DNA from: Marinifilaceae bacterium
GTDB lineage: Bacteria > Bacteroidota > Bacteroidia > Bacteroidales > Marinifilaceae
Direction: 5' to 3'
DNA: 54,547 nucleotides
Assembly: GCA_017936285.1 (NCBI GenBank)
Contig: JAGBFU010000036.1
Span: 1-54,547 of the forward strand
In this document: piece by piece, positions 9,482 through 17,026 of the stretch
Layout of the letters: each line of letters opens with the position of its first letter
How positions within the stretch are numbered: the stretch's first letter is position 1
Notes under the pieces: model-generated
What the model saw: the letters and a program-made list of their open reading frames with translations, nothing else
Told to the model about the DNA's origin: nothing
Databases searched by the model: none
Translations under genes and position numbers: made by a program

Positions 9482-10006
9482 TTATTCAAAGAGATCATAA
9501 TAGAGACTCTTTAAATCCCTGTTATACAGGGGTGAGCCCACCAATAACACTTTATTACTGCTATCCACAAGACAGGTTCTGAATGAGGCGAGATTCGGGA
9601 TTGAATTTGTACGCTCAAATATTCCGGCACTATCATACAACAATGGAAAATTGAATCTGTGAACTCTGGCCAGCCGCTCCAATGGCTCTATATCGGCACT
9701 CCACACAACAAAACAGACCTTCACATTGCAATTGATAGTATCCAGTTCCCGCTGAAACCTTCCCCAATCATAGAGGTGAAGTTTACACTCCTCACACCCC
9801 GCAGTATCAATGTAATTTATAATTTTAAAGTCTGCAGAGTCGAAATATGAAGAGGTGTACAGAGTTCCATTATTCCGAAACTCCAATGTATCGGAGATTG
9901 TTATTGTTGTACCTATAAATGATTCTATCTCAGCCTCTAATGCACGTCGTTCCCTATTGCATCCCGATAATAGAGATGCAACAATGATAAAGATTAAATA
10001 CCTCAT
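9482..10006 (-). CDS. Thioredoxin-like lipoprotein
   Basis: The 174-residue protein has a lipoprotein signal ending in LLSGC (Cys16). After about 70 residues comes a thioredoxin-fold segment with KIINYIDTAGCEECKLHLYD, whose CEEC sits where a redox CxxC would, then CFVVWSADIEPLERL and FPLLYDSAGIFERTN, as in AhpC/TSA or TlpA-like domains. It could reduce or form disulfides in secreted proteins; that is inference. It follows the propeller lipoprotein with a 4-base gap and is probably translated from the same mRNA. Its substrate may be the cysteine-containing NVEALA protein of this locus. Confidence 0.72.
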   Translation of the reverse strand: MRYLIFIIVASLLSGCNRERRALEAEIESFIGTTITISDTLEFRNNGTLYTSSYFDSADFKIINYIDTAGCEECKLHLYDWGRFQRELDTINCNVKVCFVVWSADIEPLERLARVHRFNFPLLYDSAGIFERTNSIPNLASFRTCLVDSSNKVLLVGSPLYNRDLKSLYYDLFE

Positions 10007-10010
10007 AACC

Positions 10011-11291
10011 CTACCTCTCCTGCATTACTAAAATCACCGGATTTCCATCTTCATCCAAATCCATCAGATTAAGATACGATAACTCCTCCTTGGTTAACAA
10101 GCTGATTAATGAGCTATTGACTGCAGCATAGAGATTTCCATTTGAATATGAACAGCTCTGCATATTTCCCCATGGCAGATTACAAGCTTGACAATGATCT
10201 GGCCTGAAAAGATTATAAATGTTGGGCATTAATACAGAGACCTCGTTATCTGCACCCTCTGATGAGTATGGATAACAAACTGTTATAACGTCTGCACCAA
10301 TATTAACCTCAAAATATATATTTCTGTCAGTAATCAGAAAATCATTCTCAAAATAGGCTACTGCCGACGAGGCAAACTGCTCCATAAATCTTTCATAATT
10401 ACCTTCGCATAACTCCATCAAATTACGTGGAAGAGCAGGGATATTCTTAAAATCCAGAAGAAAGGATGGTGAAACTACACTCTCATCTATCTTATATATT
10501 GTATCTGAGAACTGAGGATGGTAATAGAGCGAATTTCCCAATACACGCATATTGGTACCAATAGGCACATAATTCATTACAAGAGGGTTTAAATCAAACA
10601 GCGCCTCAACACGGCTACACAAACTATCTGTTGAAATCAGGTTATATCCATCAACTCCGTCCACTCCTCCATTAACTGTAAGATGACTACACCAGATTGA
10701 TTCACTGCCCGGTACCCTCTCGCAACGCAGGAATCTGAGCGGAACTCCCCTGCTATATATAAACTCTCCACTACGACTATACGATAGAAAACGGTGTGTA
10801 AACTGATCCCATACAACAACATTCCGTGCAACCTCATCATAAAAGATATCCGTGGGCTCGATATACTCTTCAGGACCTCTACCTGAAAATCCTATAGTTG
10901 CAATAAAATTACCCTCACTATCAAAAGAATAGATGCTTTTCCCCATATCTCTGTCAAGAATGAAGAAGGTACTATCTGCATATATCAGTTTATCAACTGA
11001 ACCTATTAGATTATTTCGTGTTGTCTGAAGTTTTATTACCTTAATCAGATTAAAATCAGTTCCGGCATCGTGAAGATTCAGATCTTTTACATCAATAATT
11101 ACAGTTGCCAACTCTCCACCGGCTCTTATCAGGGGAGAAGCACTGTCAGTTACTATCTCACTAACACCTGAGAAGTAGTGTTCCAACTCCGCCTCACGAT
11201 CAATTTGCTCCTCCTTTTTACCTTTTGAACCGCATGCCACGCAAAAACATAGTATTGTGAACGTTATAATATAAGCAAATCTCTTTTTCAT
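10011..11291 (-). CDS. Six-bladed beta-propeller lipoprotein (BF3164 type)
   Basis: The 426-residue protein starts with a lipoprotein signal ending in CFCVACGSKG. The rest resembles the six-bladed propeller lipoproteins (BF3164/DUF5128 type) of Bacteroidales: repeated segments such as SVDKLIYADSTFFILDRD, IYSFDSEGNFIATIGFSGRGPEEY, and DVARNVVVWDQ-like strands. The GRGPEEY loop is typical of the family. Such genes are often encoded beside NVEALA proteins, as here; their function is not established. I chose ATG 11291 because it opens a good signal peptide; ATG 11297 is possible. A terminator-like hairpin sits 17 bases upstream, so expression may depend on readthrough from the NVEALA gene. Confidence 0.8.
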   Translation of the reverse strand: MKKRFAYIITFTILCFCVACGSKGKKEEQIDREAELEHYFSGVSEIVTDSASPLIRAGGELATVIIDVKDLNLHDAGTDFNLIKVIKLQTTRNNLIGSVDKLIYADSTFFILDRDMGKSIYSFDSEGNFIATIGFSGRGPEEYIEPTDIFYDEVARNVVVWDQFTHRFLSYSRSGEFIYSRGVPLRFLRCERVPGSESIWCSHLTVNGGVDGVDGYNLISTDSLCSRVEALFDLNPLVMNYVPIGTNMRVLGNSLYYHPQFSDTIYKIDESVVSPSFLLDFKNIPALPRNLMELCEGNYERFMEQFASSAVAYFENDFLITDRNIYFEVNIGADVITVCYPYSSEGADNEVSVLMPNIYNLFRPDHCQACNLPWGNMQSCSYSNGNLYAAVNSSLISLLTKEELSYLNLMDLDEDGNPVILVMQER

Positions 11292-11308
11292 AACCATATC
11301 TATTAAAA

Positions 11309-11331
11309 GAGGGTGATTTAAAACCACCCTC
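11309..11331 (-). terminator. Intercistronic hairpin (attenuator-like) before the propeller gene
   Basis: On the minus strand GAGGGTG and CACCCTC form a 7-bp stem with a 9-base loop, followed by TTTTAATAG. It lies 21 bases after the NVEALA stop and 17 bases before the next start codon. That leaves no room for a separate promoter downstream of it, so it probably sets how much transcript continues into the propeller gene. Confidence 0.65.
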
Positions 11332-11352
11332 ACAAAATTAGCAAAATAATTG

Positions 11353-11727
11353 TTAACGACAATCATTAGAGGCACAGAGGCTTCTGCCATCGTAACAATA
11401 TGACTTTCTTCCATTCTCATAAGTAACTGTTGTAGTCGTTGATGAGTATGGAGTTCCGCTATAGCTTAAATTACCATATTTAATGGTTGATAGACCATAA
11501 TTCAACGTTCCGGATGAAACAGTGGTTTGACGAGTCTTCTCAACCTTACACTCCGTCCACACCTTATGCCAAAGAAAAGTATTCCAGAAACTCTCGCCCG
11601 CCGAAATCGCCTCCACATTCTGAGAAAAGATTGCATCTGCACCTCTTAACTGCGGAATAGCAACCGCCACTCCCAATAGGGCCACCGCTCCCAATGCTCC
11701 TATTGCTCTTTTGAACTTTCGATTCAT
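11353..11727 (-). CDS. NVEALA-family secreted small protein
   Basis: The 124-residue precursor has a basic N-terminus (MNRKFKRA), a hydrophobic stretch to about residue 25 and then SQNVEAISAGES, which matches the NVEALA motif of a Bacteroidota family of secreted small proteins. After the motif come about 85 residues with four cysteines (ECK, SYC, LC, DC), rich in Ser, Thr and Tyr, possibly two disulfides. The family's function is not known to me; a processed extracellular or cell-surface protein is inference. A divergent promoter region separates it from the DUF1573 gene. Downstream lie a hairpin, the propeller lipoprotein and the thioredoxin-like lipoprotein. Confidence 0.82.
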   Translation of the reverse strand: MNRKFKRAIGALGAVALLGVAVAIPQLRGADAIFSQNVEAISAGESFWNTFLWHKVWTECKVEKTRQTTVSSGTLNYGLSTIKYGNLSYSGTPYSSTTTTVTYENGRKSYCYDGRSLCASNDCR

Positions 11728-11774
11728 AATAGATTCGTTTTTGTTTTACAATAAGTTTCTTTGTGATCACGATG

Positions 11775-11807
11775 CAAACATAATAAAATTATTTTTAATT
11801 TCGCAAC
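11775..11807 (-). promoter_or_regulatory. Promoter of the NVEALA gene
   Basis: On the minus strand, GTTG (11807-11804), a 21-base spacer and TATGTTTG (11782-11775) fit the Bacteroides promoter. A plus-strand TAATTTCG at 11796-11803, overlapping the spacer and -33 box, may be the -7 box of the divergent DUF1573 gene. Confidence 0.55.
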
Positions 11808-11828
11808 ATAATATTTAAAATATTTATT

Positions 11829-12287
11829 ATGAAAAATTTTATTATAGCATTTATCAAGGTAATAATAGGAGAGGCAATACTTATTATAATGCTGTTACTC
11901 TGCATATTGCAGACAGAGAAAGATGAAGTGGATCTATACAGAGATAAAATTATTAGGAGAATAGATGGCTCATTCGATTACAAAACTATAACCATTATTG
12001 ATGAGATTGATATGGGAAGAGTTAAGTATGGCAAGGAGAAGAGCATTACTCTCTCTCTGGCGGCTCTGTGTGATAGTTGTTACATAGAGACAATCCTTAC
12101 TGAGTGCACATGCACAAAGGTTCAGATTGACAGTAATCGCCTCTATAATAGAGGCGATACTGCACATATTCATATCTCTATGCGGGGTGTTGAATATGGA
12201 AAACAGCTACGTCGCATCCACATATTGCCAAAGAATAATGGCATAAGCGAGGCTAAATCAATAACTCTGCTTGCCGATGTTGAGTAG
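11829..12287 (+). CDS. DUF1573-like membrane-anchored protein
   Basis: The 152-residue protein has one N-terminal membrane segment (about residues 7-27) and then a domain of the DUF1573 type, with GRVKYGKEKSITLSL and the characteristic cysteine motif as ECTCTKVQIDSN. DUF1573 domains are immunoglobulin-like (ASH-like) folds abundant in Bacteroidota and of unknown role. The domain probably faces the periplasm. It is divergent from the NVEALA gene, and similar groupings are common in Bacteroidales. Its 3' end overlaps the convergent glycosyltransferase gene by 30 bases, with no terminator visible between them. Confidence 0.72.
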   Translation: MKNFIIAFIKVIIGEAILIIMLLLCILQTEKDEVDLYRDKIIRRIDGSFDYKTITIIDEIDMGRVKYGKEKSITLSLAALCDSCYIETILTECTCTKVQIDSNRLYNRGDTAHIHISMRGVEYGKQLRRIHILPKNNGISEAKSITLLADVE

Positions 12288-13187
12288 ACCACAGGTAACA
12301 CCCCACCTGAAACGTACCAATGTATTTGCCTTAACGGGCTTAAAGGTCAGCATATACCTGAACCATAATATTATTGTTGCGCACCACTTTGCTGCCTCGA
12401 CAACTACACGCTCAAAAAAGGAATTACCCGGTAACGAGGAACGGACTCGCTCGCTCCGACCGGTACCGAGGGCCTGCCGTTTAATGAACTCCATGGTTGT
12501 ACGCTCTTCGGGCACAAGGTGATAAACGACTATCGAGGGTTCATAATCTATGGCAATGCCTGCATCAAAAATACGGAAGGCAATATCCTTCTCTTCACCT
12601 CCTATGAGAGTTTTGCCTACACGTCCTAAAGAGACATTGAAAAGACCACATTTTTTAAAGACCGAAGCTCTGAATGACATATTGGAACCTCGCGGATAAC
12701 GACGATTCTTTTTGGTCATCCTATATCCGGAAGAGGATGGAACAAAGTAGCCCAGCAGTGAGTTCATATAGGGATTCTCCCATTTAGGTATACTACCCAT
12801 ATATTGAAGATATATAGGTCCTCCTACCTCACCTACTTCGGGATGAGAATCAAGATATGCTGTAACTCGCTGTGCAAAGTCATGAGCAAGAAGTGCATCG
12901 TCATCAGCAAATGTAATATACTCTCCTCTGCTCTCAACAACACCGCGGTTACGACCATAAGACAATCCTTGTTGTGTCTCAACGAAATATGTGCAATTAA
13001 TATCCTGGTGTTGCTCTTTAAAATCAAGGCAGAGGCGCTCTGTAATATCGGTACTGTTATTATTAATCAAAACCACTTCAAACTCATTACGGTCCATTGT
13101 TTGCGCCAATATCGAATCAAAAAGACCCGGCAGAAAACGCGCACGGTTATAAGTTGATATAACTATAGAGAGTTTTATCTTGCTCAT
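12258..13187 (-). CDS. Family 2 glycosyltransferase
   Basis: The 309-residue protein opens with the GT2 signature KLSIVISTYNRARFLPGLFDSI and has the nucleotide-sugar DxD region as ITFADDDALLAHDF. A later ED-like region (GGEEKDIAFRIFDAGI) would hold the acceptor-side catalytic residues. It is probably a peripheral membrane enzyme that adds a sugar to a surface polysaccharide; donor and acceptor cannot be read from sequence. Two hydrophobic stretches near the C-terminus (WCATIILWFRYML) may bind membrane. It marks one end of the glycan locus (12258-19793) and overlaps the DUF1573 gene tail to tail. Confidence 0.9.
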   Translation of the reverse strand: MSKIKLSIVISTYNRARFLPGLFDSILAQTMDRNEFEVVLINNNSTDITERLCLDFKEQHQDINCTYFVETQQGLSYGRNRGVVESRGEYITFADDDALLAHDFAQRVTAYLDSHPEVGEVGGPIYLQYMGSIPKWENPYMNSLLGYFVPSSSGYRMTKKNRRYPRGSNMSFRASVFKKCGLFNVSLGRVGKTLIGGEEKDIAFRIFDAGIAIDYEPSIVVYHLVPEERTTMEFIKRQALGTGRSERVRSSLPGNSFFERVVVEAAKWCATIILWFRYMLTFKPVKANTLVRFRWGVTCGLLNIGKQSY

Positions 13188-13264
13188 ATCACTATATTTA
13201 AAGTATTGCCATAAAATTTGGATAGCTTATTGGCTATTCGACTACAAAAGTGGCGAAAAAATTT

Positions 13265-13272
13265 TATCTTTG
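13265..13272 (+). promoter_or_regulatory. -7 box of the GT4 gene
   Basis: TATCTTTG at 13265-13272 matches the Bacteroides -7 consensus and lies 28 bases before the start codon at 13300. I see no clear -33 box at the usual spacing. Confidence 0.45.
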
Positions 13273-13299
13273 AAAGTTTTTTGATAAAAGGATTACACT

Positions 13300-14430
13300 A
13301 TGAATATTGTCATAATGGGTACCGCACACCCATATCGCGGTGGCTTGGCGGCATTTAACGAGAGATTAGCCAAACAGTTTATAGCAGAGGGACATAGCGT
13401 TGAGATATACAACTTTTCGCTACAATACCCCTCTATTCTCTTTCCCGGAAAAACCCAATATACCGACGAGGCTGCTCCACAAGGATTAAAGATTGAGCGA
13501 AAGGTAAACTCTATCAACCCCATAAATTGGTTTAAAGTGGGCAAGGAGCTTGCCAAAAAGGCTCCTGACATCCTGATTGTAAAGTTCTGGTTGCCATTTA
13601 TGGGACCTTCGCTTGGCACAATATGCCGTCAGGTAAAAAAGAATCAGAAAACCAGGGTAATCTGCATTGCAGACAACATTATTCCTCATGAGCATCGTCC
13701 CGGAGATATGTTATTCACCAAATACTTCTCAAAGGGGGTTGATGGCTGGATTGGTATGTCAAAAGAGGTATATAACGACGTGCTCAAGGTTGTTACGGAA
13801 CCAAAAAGAGCATTGGTTCCACACCCTGTATTTGATAATTATGGCGAGGTAATCTCACGCGAAGAGGCTCTGTCGCGTCTTAACCTTGAGAGCGAGTTTC
13901 ACTATATGCTATTCTTCGGCTTTATTCGAGGTTACAAGGGATTAGACATCCTGCTAAAGGCAATGGGCGAGGCCTCGCTCACAAAACGAAAAGATATCAA
14001 ACTGATTGTTGCCGGAGAGTTTTATGGCGACAGCGCACCATACTTTAAGATTATAGAGGATTACAATCTTGAGGATCGGGTGGTATTGCGTACCGACTAT
14101 ATCCCTAACGATGCCATCAACAGCTATTTCTGTGCATCGGACCTGATTGTACAACCATATAAGACGGCAACCCAGAGCGGAGTAACCCAGATTGGCTACC
14201 ACTTTGGCAAACCAATGCTTGTAACGAATGTTGGAGGTCTACCCGAGATTATAGGAGATAAGGTCTCAGGCTATGTAGTTGAACCAGACGAGAAAGCAAT
14301 TGCAGCGGCTATTACAGATTTCTACGATAATAACCGCTACGATAGTTTTGCTGCTGCCACTCTGGAACGTAAAAAGGAGTTTGAGTGGGACAGACTAACC
14401 GAGGCTATAATTAACCTCGCAAAAGCATAA
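13300..14430 (+). CDS. Family 4 (GT-B fold) glycosyltransferase
   Basis: The 376-residue protein has an N-terminal glycine-rich start (IVIMGTAHPYRGGLAAFNERLA) and a C-terminal donor-binding domain of the GT4 type, with LFFGFIRGYKGLDILLKA, then SDLIVQPYKTATQSGVTQIG and FGKPMLVTNVGGLPEII. The usual EX7E region appears as QPYKTATQSGVTQ, so the first glutamate is replaced; some GT4 enzymes tolerate this. It probably retains anomeric configuration and works on a surface glycan. It is the only plus-strand gene of the glycan locus, has its own -7 box, and its last 20 bases overlap the convergent GT2 gene. Confidence 0.9.
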   Translation: MNIVIMGTAHPYRGGLAAFNERLAKQFIAEGHSVEIYNFSLQYPSILFPGKTQYTDEAAPQGLKIERKVNSINPINWFKVGKELAKKAPDILIVKFWLPFMGPSLGTICRQVKKNQKTRVICIADNIIPHEHRPGDMLFTKYFSKGVDGWIGMSKEVYNDVLKVVTEPKRALVPHPVFDNYGEVISREEALSRLNLESEFHYMLFFGFIRGYKGLDILLKAMGEASLTKRKDIKLIVAGEFYGDSAPYFKIIEDYNLEDRVVLRTDYIPNDAINSYFCASDLIVQPYKTATQSGVTQIGYHFGKPMLVTNVGGLPEIIGDKVSGYVVEPDEKAIAAAITDFYDNNRYDSFAAATLERKKEFEWDRLTEAIINLAKA

Positions 14431-15421
14431 ACAAGAGACGTGATACTCTGTATATAACTACAGGATTCAGTGTAAAGAACTTTGGGAAGAGGGCTCGTAT
14501 GAGCTCTTTTCTCTTAACACAGTAGCGAATCCATCTATACCACACATAGGCATGAAATGGAGTATCCGGATATATCCTGCTCTCTCTGTTCTTCTCAATC
14601 AACCTTTTCAGCCAATCCATACACTCGCCACGCCACTCATACCATGGCATCTCAGGATATAGCAAAGCACCTATGGAGTCGTGCATCACAAGGTATTTTT
14701 CCGCCTCACTATCGATTCTTAATAATTGTCTTAGAATAATTGCCCTGCGATTCTCTATCAGAAGTTGCTCCTTGCTCTTACTGATATTTGTTCCATGTAT
14801 TCTGTACTGCACCAGAAACTCTGGGATATTATGGAGTTGCGAAATAGCAGAGAGACGCTCCCAATAGTCATAATCTTCACATACCAACAGTTTACCATTA
14901 TAACGGTAACGATCAATAAACTCAGCTCTCACCATTACCGATGGTTGCACCATTGAATTCTGAAACAGAAGATTGATGCGAATGTCTGTATCTTCAATAG
15001 GGTGGATTATCTTGCCAAATGTTACGGTCTTCTCATCAACCTTTCTTGCCCAGGTTCCACACATTCCACACTCGGGGTGCGCCTCCATATACTGAACCTG
15101 TTTCTCAACCTTCCCAGGGAGCATATTGTCATCACAATCCTGAGTGATAAAGTATTTACCTTTTATTCTGTCCAAAAGGTTATTTCGCGAAATTGCAATT
15201 CCGGAATTGACCTCGTTTCGAATTGCCTTTATGCGCGAATCCTCGCCCATAAGACGCTCAATTATCTCGGCCGTAGAGTCGGTTGAGGCATCATTGCAAA
15301 TCAACAACTCCAGGTTCTTATAGCTCTGAGATAATACACTACGTATTGACTCCTCCATATATGCCGCACCATTATATATCGGCATAATTACTGATACCAA
15401 GGGCATACTCTCCATAATCAT
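14411..15421 (-). CDS. Family 2 glycosyltransferase
   Basis: The 336-residue protein begins PLVSVIMPIYNGAAYMEESI, the classical GT2 start, with a D-D pair in LLICNDASTDS and YFITQDCDDNMLPGKV as the donor/metal motif. The C-terminal 100 residues are basic and aromatic, with a hydrophobic tail. It is the last gene of the operon that starts at frr or the bactofilins. Its ATG at 15421 overlaps the stop of the cytidylyltransferase gene (ATGA), which decides the start. It probably adds one sugar to LPS or capsule; the specificity is not readable. Confidence 0.9.
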   Translation of the reverse strand: MIMESMPLVSVIMPIYNGAAYMEESIRSVLSQSYKNLELLICNDASTDSTAEIIERLMGEDSRIKAIRNEVNSGIAISRNNLLDRIKGKYFITQDCDDNMLPGKVEKQVQYMEAHPECGMCGTWARKVDEKTVTFGKIIHPIEDTDIRINLLFQNSMVQPSVMVRAEFIDRYRYNGKLLVCEDYDYWERLSAISQLHNIPEFLVQYRIHGTNISKSKEQLLIENRRAIILRQLLRIDSEAEKYLVMHDSIGALLYPEMPWYEWRGECMDWLKRLIEKNRESRIYPDTPFHAYVWYRWIRYCVKRKELIRALFPKFFTLNPVVIYRVSRLLFMLLRG

Positions 15422-16125
15422 CTATCTTTTCTATTGCGAAACAACTCCTCTACAATGGGGATATCCTCTCTATATGTGAACTTTATATTACTCTCTTCAC
15501 CTCGGACTACGTATATGGGAGTCTCGGGCATGTACCTCAACACTACCCCGCAATCATCAGTTGCTTTAAAATCGGGATCCTGAAGAGCTCGCAAATAGGC
15601 CTCGGTTATTGTTGATAACCTGAATCCCTGAGGTGTTTGTGCCCGCCACAAAAGCGATCTGTCAGGAACCGAGGCGATTACCCCCTCTTTAACCTCAAGA
15701 ATAGTATCAACACTCGGAACGGCCACTCCTACCGCAGAATTTCCCTTTAACATTCTGACACACTCCGATATTATGCGTTGAGATACCAGGGGACGCACCG
15801 CGTCGTGAAATATCAGATTTATCTCATCCTCTATCTCATAACACGCCTCAATAGCCGCAAGCGAGGAGTCATACCTCTCCTTTCCACCTTGCAGCAATTT
15901 GGTCACCTTGTACCAATTATTTTTCTCTATCAACTCGGCAGTCTGCTCCATATACATGGAATTGGTAACAATAAAGATTGAATCTATATCCGGATTCATC
16001 TCAAAGGCATCTACCGAGTGCTCAAGGATTGTCCTGTCAGCAACCTTATAGAACTGCTTGGGAAGATCCAGCCCCATCCTGCTTCCCACACCTCCTGCTA
16101 ATATGACCGCAATACTCTTTACCAT
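15418..16125 (-). CDS. IspD/TarI-family cytidylyltransferase
   Basis: The 235-residue protein has the IspD-family signatures AVILAGGVGSRMG, LPKQFYKV, FHDAVRPLVS and TPQGFRLSTI, followed by SNIKFTYREDI. These enzymes move CMP from CTP to a polyol phosphate: methylerythritol phosphate in the MEP pathway (IspD) or ribitol phosphate for glycans (TarI). Lying between glycosyltransferases, a CDP-polyol for a surface glycan is plausible. I cannot exclude that it is the cell's IspD. I chose ATG 16125, one base after the upstream stop, because the 16143 start would overlap the previous gene. Confidence 0.82.
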   Translation of the reverse strand: MVKSIAVILAGGVGSRMGLDLPKQFYKVADRTILEHSVDAFEMNPDIDSIFIVTNSMYMEQTAELIEKNNWYKVTKLLQGGKERYDSSLAAIEACYEIEDEINLIFHDAVRPLVSQRIISECVRMLKGNSAVGVAVPSVDTILEVKEGVIASVPDRSLLWRAQTPQGFRLSTITEAYLRALQDPDFKATDDCGVVLRYMPETPIYVVRGEESNIKFTYREDIPIVEELFRNRKDR

Positions 16126-16126
16126 A

Positions 16127-17026
16127 TCAAAAGTGAATCTCATCCGGGATACTATTCTGATATTTCTCCCAGATTATTGTCAACATATCCTGTTTATCTG
16201 CTTTCTTCTTCCAGTTTGAGCCATTATTAGTGTGCATCCAGCAATCATCAATATAATCAATAGGATCGCTATAGCGTTTGCCGTTAACATATACCGGGAC
16301 CACTACTCTGTCAGGAAAATTACAACCTTCGCTACCCAATTTTGAATAGAGTGTGTACCATAATGAACCTCCTGTATCAAGATATACCTCTCCATTGTTA
16401 ACTTTACAAGGCAGGAAGTTAATCTCATAATCCTTGACTGCAGCAAATTTAAAGAATAGCAATCCCATCCACAAGTACCATGCTCCTCCCCGATCATCGC
16501 GGAATCCGTAGTAAGGGGCATCGCCCAGTTTCTCTGCTATGGAGAATTGTCTGATAGGGAAGAGGTCATGATCAATAAAGCCAAAACAGTAGGGGCGGCG
16601 CTTGATTATATAGTTGTAATATATCCATGTTGCAGCAGCTCCGTGAGAGTAGCTACCACTGATCTTATTAATTCTGATATCATTGGGAATCTTGATATAA
16701 CTCACCCCCATCTCTTCACACAAGGCTCGAATCACCTCCTGACGCTCCTTCAACGGTGAGTTATCCGCAACTAGATACTCAACGTCGTTATCCTGCAGAA
16801 ACATTCTTATATGCTCAATCTGGTGCCGTAACACTGCATCATTATTGAATGCGATGGTTACAATTAACACCTTTCTGTTATCAGCAGGCAACTCCGAGAA
16901 ATCAACACCAGAAGCATCCCCCTCTGCCAGATCTCGCTTCAACAATGAGTTCACCAAACGATAAAGTCTCCAAAGGTAGAAGAAGCGCTTTATACGGCTT
17001 ACCGATTCATGACTTTTTATTCTCAC
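16127..17026 (-). CDS. Putative GT-A-fold glycosyltransferase, unclassified
   Basis: I do not recognise this 299-residue protein as a named family. After a basic N-terminus comes VLIVTIAFNNDAVLRHQIEHIRM, resembling the first strand and helix of GT-A enzymes, then EYLVADNSPL and a DxD-like motif in CFGFIDHDLFPIRQ. Aromatic-rich segments (GGAWYLWMGLLFF, DTGGSLWYTLYSKL) follow. It starts with GTG at 17026, which overlaps the flippase stop as GTGA; GGAGAGG lies just upstream as ribosome-binding site. Operon position supports a role in adding a sugar or other group to the same glycan. Confidence 0.65.
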   Translation of the reverse strand: MRIKSHESVSRIKRFFYLWRLYRLVNSLLKRDLAEGDASGVDFSELPADNRKVLIVTIAFNNDAVLRHQIEHIRMFLQDNDVEYLVADNSPLKERQEVIRALCEEMGVSYIKIPNDIRINKISGSYSHGAAATWIYYNYIIKRRPYCFGFIDHDLFPIRQFSIAEKLGDAPYYGFRDDRGGAWYLWMGLLFFKFAAVKDYEINFLPCKVNNGEVYLDTGGSLWYTLYSKLGSEGCNFPDRVVVPVYVNGKRYSDPIDYIDDCWMHTNNGSNWKKKADKQDMLTIIWEKYQNSIPDEIHF

